Below, piece by piece: positions 1-5,654 of a DNA stretch of 5,654 bases. The notes under the pieces are model-generated. The model was not told the origin of the DNA, searched no databases, and saw only the letters and a program-made list of their open reading frames with translations. This DNA is from Gammaproteobacteria bacterium (GTDB lineage Bacteria; Pseudomonadota; Gammaproteobacteria; Pseudomonadales; Halieaceae). A program made the translations under genes and the position numbers. The DNA is taken from contig JAOUDU010000214.1 in assembly GCA_029859085.1 (NCBI GenBank), positions 1-5,654 of the forward strand, given 5' to 3'. Every line of letters begins with the position of its first letter. Position 1 is the stretch's first letter.

Positions 1-732
1 CTCAATCTCTACCGCGCGCTGCGCAATCTCAACCCATCGCCCTACATGTACTTCCTGGACCTGGAGGACTTCCATATCGTCGGTTCCTCCCCCGAAATCC
101 TGGCCCGGCTGCAACACGGCGTGGTGACGGTGCGACCCATCGCCGGCACCCGCCGCCGCGGGCGCACCGAGGCCGAGGATGCCGCGCTGGAAGCGGAACT
201 GCTGGCGGATCCCAAGGAAATCGCCGAGCACCTGATGCTGATCGACCTGGGTCGCAACGACGTCGGTCGTATCGCCGAGATCGGCTCGGTAGAGTTGTCC
301 GACAAGATGGTGGTGGAGCGCTACTCCCACGTCATGCATATCGTGTCCAACGTCACCGGTCGGCTGAAAGCCGGCAAGACTGCCATCGACGTGCTCAGGG
401 CCACGCTGCCGGCGGGCACCCTCAGCGGGGCCCCGAAAATTCGCGCGATGGAAATCATCGACGAACTTGAGCCGGTCAAGCGCGGTGTCTACGGCGGCGC
501 GGTGGGTTATATCTCCTGGGCCGGGGACATGGACACGGCGATCGCGATCCGCACCGCGGTCATCAAGGACGGCCGGCTCTACGTCCAGGCCGGGGGCGGC
601 GTGGTGGCCGACTCCGTGCCGCGGCTGGAATGGAAAGAGACCCGGAACAAGGCCCGGGCGGTATTCCGGGCGGCGTCGATGGTGCTCGGTGGAATCGGTA
701 ACAAGGGTGGGGAGGGCTCAACATGCTGTTGA
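1..732 (+). CDS. trpE: Anthranilate synthase component I, C-terminal half (5' end outside window)
   Basis: This is the chorismate-binding catalytic half of anthranilate synthase, which with TrpG converts chorismate and glutamine to anthranilate in the first committed step of tryptophan synthesis. The frame is open from base 1 and gives 243 residues, about half of the usual length near 490-500 aa. Motifs in order, numbered from the window edge: NPSPYM at 11-16, which in enteric TrpE belongs to the tryptophan feedback pocket; [10 protein letters not shown] at 45-54; the [15 protein letters not shown] helix at 73-87; [11 protein letters not shown] at 110-120; [11 protein letters not shown] at 136-146; YGGAVGY at 164-170; and [10 protein letters not shown] at 196-205. 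All are hallmark segments of the chorismate-utilising fold. The final residues run through the ribosome-binding site and start of trpG, giving a 10-nt overlap that suggests coupled production of the two subunits. PabB is the main alternative, but the NPSPYM pocket and the trpGDC context favour TrpE. Confidence 0.96.
   Translation, partial: LNLYRALRNLNPSPYMYFLDLEDFHIVGSSPEILARLQHGVVTVRPIAGTRRRGRTEAEDAALEAELLADPKEIAEHLMLIDLGRNDVGRIAEIGSVELSDKMVVERYSHVMHIVSNVTGRLKAGKTAIDVLRATLPAGTLSGAPKIRAMEIIDELEPVKRGVYGGAVGYISWAGDMDTAIAIRTAVIKDGRLYVQAGGGVVADSVPRLEWKETRNKARAVFRAASMVLGGIGNKGGEGSTCC
711..715 (+). promoter_or_regulatory. Ribosome-binding site of trpG inside trpE
   Basis: A GGAGG lies within a longer G-rich run and ends 7 nt before the ATG at 723. 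It sits inside the last codons of trpE. It supports 723 rather than the in-frame ATG at 732 (residue 4) as the trpG start. Confidence 0.75.
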
Positions 733-1301
733 TGATCGATAACTACGACTCCTTCACCTACAACGTGGTGCAGTATTTCGGCGAGCTCGGTGTGGATGTG
801 CACGTGGTGCGCAACGACGAGATCGCGGTCAGTGATATCAGGGCCCTGGCGCCGCGGCAGATCGTCATCTCCCCGGGGCCCTGCACGCCCAACGAGGCGG
901 GCATCTCCATGGCGGTGATCGAAGCCTACGCCGGGGTGGTGCCCATCCTCGGGATCTGCCTGGGCCACCAGAGCATCGGCCAGGTGTTTGGCGGCAAGGT
1001 GGTGCGGGCGCGCAAGGTCATGCACGGCAAGACCTCGCCGATACACCACCGCGGCGAGGGCGTTTTCCGCGGCCTCAGCGAACCCTTCGAGGCCACCCGT
1101 TACCACTCCCTCGTGGTGGAAAAGGAGAGCCTGCCCGCGTGCCTGGAAATCACCGCCTGGACGCAGACCGACTCGGGCGACGTCGATGAGATCATGGGCC
1201 TGCGCCACCGGGAGCTGGCGATTGAAGGTGTCCAGTTTCATCCCGAGTCCATCCTCACCGCGCACGGCCACGACCTGCTGCGCAACTTTCTCGAACAGTA
1301 G
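723..1301 (+). CDS. trpG: Anthranilate synthase component II, glutamine amidotransferase
   Basis: This class I glutamine amidotransferase subunit hydrolyses glutamine and channels ammonia to TrpE. The 192-residue length is typical of a stand-alone TrpG, unlike the enteric TrpG-TrpD fusion. The N-terminus [14 protein letters not shown] is the canonical family start. The oxyanion-hole segment [11 protein letters not shown] spans 50-60. The nucleophile elbow GICLGHQ places the catalytic cysteine at Cys79, and the rest of the triad is His173 and Glu175 in [16 protein letters not shown] (100-109) and RYHSLVV (126-132) are also family-typical. The ATG at 723 overlaps the trpE stop by 10 nt and has GGAGG 7 nt upstream. 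In many bacteria the same subunit also serves aminodeoxychorismate synthase (PabA), so a shared role in folate synthesis is possible but not shown here. Confidence 0.97.
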   Translation: MLLMIDNYDSFTYNVVQYFGELGVDVHVVRNDEIAVSDIRALAPRQIVISPGPCTPNEAGISMAVIEAYAGVVPILGICLGHQSIGQVFGGKVVRARKVMHGKTSPIHHRGEGVFRGLSEPFEATRYHSLVVEKESLPACLEITAWTQTDSGDVDEIMGLRHRELAIEGVQFHPESILTAHGHDLLRNFLEQ

Positions 1302-1305
1302 AGGT
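1301..1305 (+). promoter_or_regulatory. Ribosome-binding site of trpD
   Basis: GAGGT begins on the last base of the trpG TAG stop, and its GAGG ends 9 nt before the ATG at 1314. A second in-frame ATG at 1320 would be 15 nt away, so the first ATG is preferred. Confidence 0.6.
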
Positions 1306-1313
1306 AACACTCG

Positions 1314-2357
1314 ATGAATATGCAGGACGCACTGGCCAGACTGGTTGATCGCGAGAACCTCAGCCGCGCTGAAATGGCCGCGGTGATGCGGCAGGTGATG
1401 TCGGGGGATGCCACTGACGCCCAGGTCGGGGGCCTGCTGGTCGCGCTGCGGATGAAGGGCGAGACTACCGACGAGATTGCCGGTGCCGCCGAGGTGATGC
1501 GCGAGCTGGCCACGCCGGTTGTCGTGAGCGACGAGCACCTGGTGGACCTGGTGGGCACCGGCGGCGATGGCGCCAACCTGTTCAACGTGTCCACCGGTTC
1601 AAGCTTTGTGGTGGCCGCCGCCGGCGCCAGGGTGGCCAAGCATGGCAATCGCTCCGTCTCCAGCACCAGCGGCAGTTCAGATGTGCTGGAGCAGTTCGGG
1701 GTGCCGCTGGACCTGAATCCCGAGCAGGTGGCCCGGGCCATCGACGAGGTAGGTGTGGGCTTCATGTTTGCCCCGGCCCACCACAGCGCCATGCGCCACG
1801 CCGTGGGCCCGCGCCGGGAGCTGGGCATGCGCACGCTGTTCAATATCCTGGGACCTTTGACCAACCCCGCCGGGGTGAAGCGCCAGGTGATCGGGGTATT
1901 CTCTGCCGACCTGTGCCTGCCGATGGCGCAGGTGCTTAAGGCCCTGGGTTCGGTACATGCGATGGTGGTGCATTCGGACGACGGCCTGGATGAAATATCG
2001 ATCGCCGCCGGGACCATGGTGGCGGAACTGCGCGACGGCGCTATCAGCAGTTACCACATTACCCCGGAAGAATTCCGGCTGCAGCGGCAGGGCCTCGATG
2101 GCCTGGTGGTGAACAGCGCCTCCGCCTCCGCCGACCTTATCCGCCGCGCCCTCGCCGGCGCCGATGACGGGGCCGCCCGCAAGGCGGCCACGATGCTCGC
2201 CCTGAACGGCGGCGCGACCATTTACGTGAGCGGTATCGCGGCAACCCTGGCCGATGGTATTGCGATGGCGGACGATGTACTGGCCAGCGGCCAGGCGGCG
2301 GAAAAGCTGCGGCAGTTTATTGATTTCACCCGCCTTATGCGCGGGCGGGCGGACTGA
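1314..2357 (+). CDS. trpD: Anthranilate phosphoribosyltransferase
   Basis: TrpD transfers the phosphoribosyl group of PRPP to anthranilate, giving N-(5'-phosphoribosyl)anthranilate, the second step of the pathway. The product has 347 residues, a normal length for the monofunctional enzyme. An N-terminal helical domain covers about residues 1-70, including the [13 protein letters not shown] segment at 39-51. The phosphoribosyl-binding signature [17 protein letters not shown] follows at 78-94. [18 protein letters not shown] (109-126) matches the glycine- and serine-rich substrate loop. [19 protein letters not shown] (156-174) and [11 protein letters not shown] (176-186) line the anthranilate channel. 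DGLDE (223-227) carries the acidic metal-binding pair. Nothing is missing or broken. It lies 12 nt after trpG and 3 nt before trpC, so it belongs to the same transcript. Confidence 0.97.
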   Translation: MNMQDALARLVDRENLSRAEMAAVMRQVMSGDATDAQVGGLLVALRMKGETTDEIAGAAEVMRELATPVVVSDEHLVDLVGTGGDGANLFNVSTGSSFVVAAAGARVAKHGNRSVSSTSGSSDVLEQFGVPLDLNPEQVARAIDEVGVGFMFAPAHHSAMRHAVGPRRELGMRTLFNILGPLTNPAGVKRQVIGVFSADLCLPMAQVLKALGSVHAMVVHSDDGLDEISIAAGTMVAELRDGAISSYHITPEEFRLQRQGLDGLVVNSASASADLIRRALAGADDGAARKAATMLALNGGATIYVSGIAATLADGIAMADDVLASGQAAEKLRQFIDFTRLMRGRAD

Positions 2358-2360
2358 GCC

Positions 2361-3167
2361 ATGGCCGTTAAAACGTCAACCATTCTCGACAAGATACTGG
2401 AGCGCAAGCGCGAGGAGGTCATCGCCCGGCGCAAGCGGGATTCCGTCGGCAGTCTCGAGCAGCGCATTACCGAGCAGTCACCGGCCCGCGGTTTTTCCGG
2501 CGCGCTGCAGGCGCGGGCCGCCGCGGCGGAGCCCGCGGTGATAGCCGAGGTGAAAAAGGCATCTCCCAGCAAGGGCGTGATCCGCGCGGATTTCCAGCCG
2601 GCGCAGATCGCGGCCAGTTACCAGGCCGGTGGGGCGAGTTGCCTTTCGGTGCTCACCGATGTCGATTTTTTCCAGGGCGCGGATGCGTACCTGCGGCAGG
2701 CGCGGCAGGCCTGCAACCTGCCGGTGCTGCGCAAGGACTTCACGGTGGATCCCTACCAGGTCGTCGAGGCCCGGGCGATCGGCGCCGATGCGATCCTGCT
2801 GATTGTCGCGGCCCTGGACGACTCCCAGATGCGCGAGCTGGCCCGCACCGCGACGGACGTGGGCCTGGACATCCTGGTGGAAGTGCACGACCGGGCGGAA
2901 CTGGAGCGCGCGCTGGAGCTGGGCACGCCCCTGATCGGCATCAACAATCGCGACCTGCGCAGCTTTGAGACCCGGCTTGAGACCACCCTGGAGTTACTGC
3001 CCTATATCCCGGCGGATCGCCTGGTAGTCACTGAAAGCGGCATTCATACCGCGGAAGACGTGGCGCTGATGCGCAATCACCAGGTGTTCGGGTTCCTGGT
3101 GGGCGAGGCGTTCATGCGGGCGCCGGAGCCCGGCGAAAAACTGCGGGAGATGTTCTTCAGCCAGTAG
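2361..3167 (+). CDS. trpC: Indole-3-glycerol-phosphate synthase (monofunctional)
   Basis: TrpC closes the indole ring, converting carboxyphenylamino-deoxyribulose phosphate to indole-3-glycerol phosphate with loss of CO2 and water. It is a 268-residue TIM barrel with no C-terminal TrpF domain, unlike the E. coli TrpC-TrpF fusion. Family active-site residues are in place: Glu63 and Lys65 in [11 protein letters not shown], Lys125 in LRKDF, Glu174 in LVEVHD, Asn195-Asn196 in GINNRDL, and Glu225-Ser226 in VVTESGI. The phosphate-binding strand FLVGEAFM is at 245-252. The N-terminal helix with [13 protein letters not shown] is typical. The ATG is 3 nt after the trpD stop. I see no strong Shine-Dalgarno, only G-rich sequence in the trpD end, so translation probably relies on reinitiation after trpD. 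No isomerase (trpF) or trpBA follows, so the pathway is split across the genome. Confidence 0.97.
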   Translation: MAVKTSTILDKILERKREEVIARRKRDSVGSLEQRITEQSPARGFSGALQARAAAAEPAVIAEVKKASPSKGVIRADFQPAQIAASYQAGGASCLSVLTDVDFFQGADAYLRQARQACNLPVLRKDFTVDPYQVVEARAIGADAILLIVAALDDSQMRELARTATDVGLDILVEVHDRAELERALELGTPLIGINNRDLRSFETRLETTLELLPYIPADRLVVTESGIHTAEDVALMRNHQVFGFLVGEAFMRAPEPGEKLREMFFSQ

Positions 3168-3205
3168 GGCCTTCGACCTTACCGGATCGCGGTGGTATTG
3201 CCTTT

Positions 3206-3270
3206 TGGTCGAATGAATTCGACCCTACATGACCAGACCCTAACGGCGTAGGGTCGAATTTATTCGACCA
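3206..3270. repeat. Nested inverted repeat between convergent trpC and crp
   Basis: The arms are 3206-3228 and 3248-3270, 23 bp each, with a single mismatch (G3215 opposite T3261). In RNA this is a G-U pair, so the stem would be unbroken. The loop is 19 nt. Each arm is itself palindromic: the first is GGTCGAAT-GA-ATTCGACC followed by CTAC. The structure fills most of the 105-bp gap and ends 2 bp beyond the crp stop codon. No run of T follows the stem in either direction, so it is not a classic intrinsic terminator, though it could slow or end transcription from both sides or protect 3' ends. The palindromic design and location resemble REP-type dispersed elements. That class assignment is an inference, since only this window is visible. 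Confidence 0.85.
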
Positions 3271-3272
3271 CC

Positions 3273-3917
3273 CTACCTGGTGCCGTATACCACCATGGTC
3301 TTGCCGGCCACCGACACCAGCCCGTTCTCTTCCAGCGTCTTCAGTACCCGCCCCGCCATCTCCCTGGAGCAGCCCACAATCTTGCCCAGCTCCTGCCGGG
3401 TGATCTTGATCTGCATGCCGTCCGGGTGGGTCATTGCGTCGGGCTCCTTGCACAGGTCGAGCAGGGTGTGGGCGATGCGGCCCGATACGTCCACGAAGGC
3501 GAGGTCCGTCAGCTTGCGCGTGGTCAGGCGCAGCCGGTTGCTGATCTGGCGGGAGATCGCATAGAGAATATCCGGGAACTGGTTGCGGATCTGGTGGAAG
3601 CGCTCGTAGGATATTTCCGCGACCTCGCACTGGGTCTTGGCGACCACCATCGCGCTGCGCTCCTTGATCTCGTCATCGAACAGGCCCATCTCCCCGACAA
3701 AATCTCCCGGGTTGAGATAGGCCACCACCATCATGTGGCCGGGTTCCGATTCATCCTCCACCATCACCGAGACGGAGCCCTCGAGTATCAGGTAGAGCGA
3801 ATTGCCGGGATCGCCCTGCTTCAATACGGTGCTCTTGGCCTTGTAGTCCTTGCGCTGGCAGTGCCGGAGGAAGTTCTCAACGGTCGGCAACGCCCTGATG
3901 ATCTGAGGTTTGACCAC
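3273..3917 (-). CDS. crp: cAMP receptor protein (CRP/Vfr), global transcription regulator
   Basis: This is a dimeric cytoplasmic regulator that binds cAMP and then DNA sites of the TGTGA-N6-TCACA kind. It has 214 residues from the GTG at 3917 (216 from the ATG at 3923) and aligns along its whole length with E. coli CRP. The cyclic-nucleotide domain holds [10 protein letters not shown] (71-80) with Gly75 and Glu76, then Arg87-Ser88, the phosphate-binding pair. Thr132-Thr133 in the dimer helix replace the Thr-Ser of E. coli, which I recall also being so in Vfr. [18 protein letters not shown] is shared almost letter for letter with enteric CRP. The helix-turn-helix ends in [12 protein letters not shown], with DNA-contacting Arg185, Glu186 and Arg190 retained. 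The C-terminus is [10 protein letters not shown]. The start is uncertain by two codons: AAGGAG lies 7 nt before the GTG but only 1 nt before the ATG. It is divergent from an OsmC-family gene, as crp is from yhfA in E. coli. Confidence 0.96.
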   Translation of the reverse strand: MVKPQIIRALPTVENFLRHCQRKDYKAKSTVLKQGDPGNSLYLILEGSVSVMVEDESEPGHMMVVAYLNPGDFVGEMGLFDDEIKERSAMVVAKTQCEVAEISYERFHQIRNQFPDILYAISRQISNRLRLTTRKLTDLAFVDVSGRIAHTLLDLCKEPDAMTHPDGMQIKITRQELGKIVGCSREMAGRVLKTLEENGLVSVAGKTMVVYGTR

Positions 3918-3924
3918 GCCCATG

Positions 3925-3930
3925 CTCCTT
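3925..3930 (-). promoter_or_regulatory. Ribosome-binding site that decides the crp start
   Basis: On the minus strand AAGGAG is followed by one base and then ATG (3923-3921), GGC and GTG (3917-3915). A 1-nt spacer is too short for normal initiation, while 7 nt to the GTG is near optimal, so the GTG is preferred. Confidence 0.65.
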
Positions 3931-3953
3931 TGCTTGCGGATTAGTTGAACCGG

Positions 3954-3981
3954 AGTTTAGCCCACTCGGCGCCCAAGTAAA
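3954..3981 (-). promoter_or_regulatory. Candidate sigma-70 promoter for crp
   Basis: Reading the minus strand, a -35-like TTTACT (3981-3976, 4 of 6 to consensus) is followed after 16 nt by a -10-like TAAACT (3959-3954, 4 of 6). A transcript would start near 3947 and leave a leader of about 30 nt carrying the AAGGAG site. The match was found by eye and is moderate. No full CRP operator was seen around it. Confidence 0.35.
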
Positions 3982-3997
3982 ACTCGGTGGCCTGTGG

Positions 3998-4003
3998 TAA
4001 GCT
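3998..4003 (+). promoter_or_regulatory. Weak candidate extended -10 for the OsmC-family gene
   Basis: TGG followed by TAAGCT resembles an extended -10 element (TGn plus hexamer, 3 of 6 to consensus) about 34 nt before the ATG at 4037. No convincing -35 is seen 16-18 nt upstream. It is listed only because the 119-bp divergent gap must contain a plus-strand promoter and this is the best candidate I see. Confidence 0.2.
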
Positions 4004-4022
4004 GCGCGGCCGATTTTTTGAC

Positions 4023-4027
4023 AGGAG
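4023..4027 (+). promoter_or_regulatory. Ribosome-binding site of the OsmC-family gene
   Basis: AGGAG ends 9 nt before the ATG at 4037 and supports that start. Confidence 0.7.
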
Positions 4028-4036
4028 CCAGGGCAA

Positions 4037-4471
4037 ATGAAAGCGACAGTGAAGTGGACGGATGGCGCCATGTTCGTGGGTGAATCCGGCAGCGGCCACA
4101 GCGTGGTGATGGACGGCCCCGCGGACCTCGGGGGGCGCAACCTCGGTCCCCGGCCGATGGAAATGCTGCTGCTGGGCACCGGCGGGTGCGCCAGTTACGA
4201 CGTGATCAGCATGTTGAAAAAAGCCCGCCAGCAGGTGGTGGATTGCCGGGTGGAAGTGGAGGCCGACAGGGCCGACGCGGTGCCGGCGGTATTTACCCGT
4301 ATCGGCCTGCATTTCGTGGTGACGGGGGTGGGGCTCAAGGAGAGCCAGGTGAAGCGCGCGGTGGAATTGTCCGCGGAGAAATACTGTTCGGCCTCGATCA
4401 TGTTCGGCGCCGCCGGTGTCGCCATCAGCCACAGCTACGAGGTGGTGGAGTTCGATCCGGCGGCTCGCTGA
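4037..4471 (+). CDS. OsmC/Ohr-family protein (YhfA-like), probable thiol peroxidase
   Basis: This is a small cytoplasmic protein of 144 residues. OsmC and Ohr members reduce organic peroxides with a redox cysteine pair. Here the pair is Cys51 in LGTGGCASYD and Cys117 in SAEKYCSAS. Their separation of 66 residues equals that of Cys59 and Cys125 in E. coli OsmC. Arg39 and Glu42 in GPRPMEMLL sit before the first cysteine, as the catalytic Arg and Glu do in the family. Short length, divergence from crp, and the LGPRPMEMLLLGTGGCASYDV core point to the YhfA-like branch, whose physiological substrate is not known to me. The real function may differ from osmotic or hydroperoxide defence. There is no signal peptide or membrane segment. 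It is transcribed away from crp from the shared upstream region and converges on coq7. YhfA is E. coli's crp neighbour, so the pairing is old. Confidence 0.92.
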   Translation: MKATVKWTDGAMFVGESGSGHSVVMDGPADLGGRNLGPRPMEMLLLGTGGCASYDVISMLKKARQQVVDCRVEVEADRADAVPAVFTRIGLHFVVTGVGLKESQVKRAVELSAEKYCSASIMFGAAGVAISHSYEVVEFDPAAR

Positions 4472-4489
4472 AAAATTGATTCCGGTCGA

Positions 4490-4534
4490 TTTTGGTCGAA
4501 TAAATACCCGGCAACGCGGGCTGGCTCCTCGACC
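4490..4534. repeat. Partial or degenerate copy of the GGTCGAAT repeat motif
   Basis: TTTTGGTCGAATAAAT at 4490-4505 matches 3203-3218 at 15 of 16 bases. TGGTCGAATAAAT (4493-4505) is an exact 13-bp inverted match to 3258-3270. GGTCGA at 4494-4499 is answered by TCGACC at 4529-4534, with a small CCCG/CGGG stem (4507-4510, 4517-4520) inside, so a weak hairpin is possible. Just upstream, GGTCGA also occurs at 4484-4489. Like the larger repeat, it sits between two convergent genes, the OsmC-family gene and coq7. It could help end transcription, but there is no T-run terminator. It may be a decayed relative of the element after trpC. Confidence 0.5.
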
Positions 4535-4544
4535 TTGCGCCGTA

Positions 4545-5189
4545 TCAGATTTTGTAGCTGCTCCCTGTCATCACCTTTGACACCGCGGTCATCGCATCCT
4601 TTACCGGGCGCGGGAAATCCGCGCCGCCGGCCTGCAGCGCCTTGTCGCCGTGGCGCTGTTCGTCTTCCAGCATTTTCTGCAGGATCAGCCGCGACTTGCG
4701 GTCGTCCTCCGGCAGGGATTTCAGGTGGTCCCGCAGGTGGTTGCAGACCCGCTCCTCGGTGGCCGCGACAAACCCCAGGCTGACCCGGTCGCTGATCGCG
4801 CCGGCGACGGCCCCCAGGGCAAAGGACAGGCCGTACCAGGCCGGGTTGAGGACGCTGGGCTTGCTGTCCAGTTCCCGCAGGCGCTGCTCGCACCACACCA
4901 GGTGATCCACTTCCTCCGCCGCCGCCTGTTGCATCTCCTCGCGCACCGTCGGCAACTTTGCGGTCAGCGCCTGGCCCTGGTAGAGGGCCTGGGCGCAGAC
5001 CTCGCCGGTGTGGTTCACCCGCATCAGGCCCGCCACGTGGCGGCGCTCCTGTGGCGATAACTCGGCATCGACATGCCCGGTAGAGGGCGAGGGCCGGCCG
5101 GCGGCGTGGCCGCTGTTGGTAATGGTGCGCAGCACGGAATCCGCTTCCGTGATCACGCGGTCGAACAGGGACAGGCGGCGCTGGCGCAT
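4545..5189 (-). CDS. coq7: 2-polyprenyl-3-methyl-6-methoxy-1,4-benzoquinone hydroxylase (diiron)
   Basis: Coq7 uses O2 for a late ring hydroxylation of the ubiquinone precursor demethoxyubiquinone, as a membrane-associated diiron carboxylate enzyme. The 214-residue product keeps all six expected ligands: Glu63 in NHTGE, Glu93 and His96 in EEVDH, Glu145 in VAATEE, and Glu177 and His180 in EDEQRH. The hydrophobic stretch at about 119-143, [22 protein letters not shown], is where the family docks on the membrane. [24 protein letters not shown] is nearly identical to my recollection of P. aeruginosa Coq7, which also begins with M-R and has about the same length. An upstream in-frame ATG at 5249 would add 20 residues that do not resemble the family and would overlap purD by 41 nt, so 5189 is preferred. 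The start lies 19 nt after the purD stop, implying co-transcription. The choice of Coq7 over the flavin-type Coq7/UbiF enzyme is clear from the ligands. Confidence 0.96.
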   Translation of the reverse strand: MRQRRLSLFDRVITEADSVLRTITNSGHAAGRPSPSTGHVDAELSPQERRHVAGLMRVNHTGEVCAQALYQGQALTAKLPTVREEMQQAAAEEVDHLVWCEQRLRELDSKPSVLNPAWYGLSFALGAVAGAISDRVSLGFVAATEERVCNHLRDHLKSLPEDDRKSRLILQKMLEDEQRHGDKALQAGGADFPRPVKDAMTAVSKVMTGSSYKI

Positions 5190-5205
5190 GCGGGGTTCCG
5201 GGTAA

Positions 5206-5210
5206 CTCCT
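5206..5210 (-). promoter_or_regulatory. Shine-Dalgarno-like AGGAG at the purD stop, upstream of coq7
   Basis: On the minus strand AGGAG overlaps the purD TAG stop (5211-5209). It lies 16 nt before the coq7 ATG at 5189, longer than usual, and no ATG, GTG or TTG in the coq7 frame lies closer to it. A weaker GGAA ends 6 nt before the ATG and may be the working site. The overlap fits ribosomes re-initiating after purD. Confidence 0.4.
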
Positions 5211-5654
5211 AGTCAGCCTGACTATAGCGCGCCACGGCGCGCCAGCCAATGTCCCGGCGCAGGGTCATCCCGTCCCAGCCGATCTTGTCGACCGCCCGGT
5301 AGCAATCCTTTTGCGCCGCCGCGATGGTATCCCCCAGGGCAGTGACGCAGAGCACCCGGCCGCCGTTGGTGACAACCTGCCCACCCACCCTGGTGGTGCC
5401 CGCGTGGAATACCTTGATGTTGTCCGCCTGGGCGGCGTCAAGGCCCTGGATCGGCGTGCCTTTCGGGTAATTGCCGGGGTAGCCGGCGGCGGCCAGCACC
5501 ACGCCGATGGCGCAGCGCGGGTCCCAGTCGGCGCTGGCGCCGCTGAGGGCGCCATCCAGGGCCGCGTCGCACAGTTCCGCCAGGTCGGAGCGCAGCCGCA
5601 CCATGATGGGCTGGGTTTCCGGGTCGCCGAACCGGCAGTTGTACTCGAACACCT
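5209..5654 (-). CDS. purD: Phosphoribosylamine-glycine ligase, C-terminal part (5' end outside window)
   Basis: PurD (GAR synthetase) joins glycine to phosphoribosylamine with ATP, the second step of purine synthesis. The last 147 residues are visible, about a third of a family length near 430. The segment [17 protein letters not shown] at the window edge is the ATP-grasp signature. Its Glu3 and Asn5 correspond to the magnesium-ATP ligands. Downstream come [16 protein letters not shown] at 50-65, HAGT at 83-86 and [13 protein letters not shown] at 97-109, which form the C-terminal domain that completes the substrate site. The GTG at 5652 encodes an internal valine and is not a start. The gene ends in TAG, which overlaps an AGGAG ahead of coq7. 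In many gammaproteobacteria purD follows purH; its upstream neighbour here lies outside the window. Confidence 0.96.
   Translation of the reverse strand, partial: VFEYNCRFGDPETQPIMVRLRSDLAELCDAALDGALSGASADWDPRCAIGVVLAAAGYPGNYPKGTPIQGLDAAQADNIKVFHAGTTRVGGQVVTNGGRVLCVTALGDTIAAAQKDCYRAVDKIGWDGMTLRRDIGWRAVARYSQAD

Noticed and set aside
579..1538. Long open frame of 319 codons on the minus strand, antisense to trpE, trpG and trpD
   Set aside because: It covers three well-supported genes, is rich in His, Arg and Gly as expected from a GC-rich antisense frame, shows no known domain, and has no plausible ribosome-binding context.
3206..3270. Calling the inverted repeat a rho-independent terminator
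   Set aside because: The stem is strong, but the bases after it are ACCCTACC on the plus strand and ACCAAAAGG on the minus strand. Neither gives a U-run in the transcript, so only a repeat is claimed.
3426..3944. Open frame of 172 codons on the plus strand, antisense to crp
   Set aside because: It lies opposite a CRP gene with near-complete family conservation. The composition is that of a shadow frame and it runs into the crp promoter region.
3918..4036. A CRP operator (TGTGA-N6-TCACA) in the crp upstream region, suggesting autoregulation
   Set aside because: Only fragments such as TGTGG are present, with no paired half-site at the right spacing.
5189..5249. A 20-residue N-terminal extension of Coq7 from the ATG at 5249
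   Set aside because: The extra residues have no likeness to the family, the start would sit within purD, and the shorter form matches the usual Coq7 length and N-terminus.
1..5654. A novel defence, mobile or secretion system
   Set aside because: Every gene belongs to a known housekeeping family with its key residues intact. I see no recombinase, nuclease, toxin or repeat-spacer array, and no region of clearly foreign composition.

Overview
The window is ordinary chromosomal DNA of a GC-rich (roughly 65% by eye) gammaproteobacterium, most likely from the Pseudomonadales/Cellvibrionales area. The arguments are the protein sequences (CRP very close to E. coli CRP and Pseudomonas Vfr, Coq7 close to the Pseudomonas form, a monofunctional TrpC) and the gene order trpGDC - crp/vfr - OsmC family - coq7, which from memory matches the Pseudomonas aeruginosa locus. 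One difference is that trpE is directly joined to trpG here. Another is that no speD lies between the OsmC gene and coq7, and purD sits upstream of coq7. The organism call is an inference from protein resemblance, not from a search.

Layout. 1-3167 (+): the tryptophan operon trpE (3' half only), trpG, trpD, trpC, with junctions of -10, +12 and +3 nt. These encode the two subunits of anthranilate synthase, anthranilate phosphoribosyltransferase and indole-3-glycerol-phosphate synthase. 3168-3272: a 105-bp convergent intergenic region filled largely by a nested inverted repeat (3206-3270). 3273-3917 (-): crp, the cAMP receptor protein, probably started at a GTG. 3918-4036: a divergent promoter region. 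4037-4471 (+): an OsmC-family thiol peroxidase-like protein. 4472-4544: a second convergent gap carrying a partial copy of the same repeat motif. 4545-5189 (-): coq7, ubiquinone hydroxylase. 5209-5654 (-): the 3' third of purD, 19 nt upstream of coq7 and probably co-transcribed with it.

No tRNA, rRNA, CRISPR array, insertion sequence, phage gene or toxin-antitoxin module is visible. The genes are intact housekeeping genes with their key residues present. The only unexplained structure is the GGTCGAAT/ATTCGACC repeat motif, found in both convergent gaps. I did not find a novel multi-gene system here.
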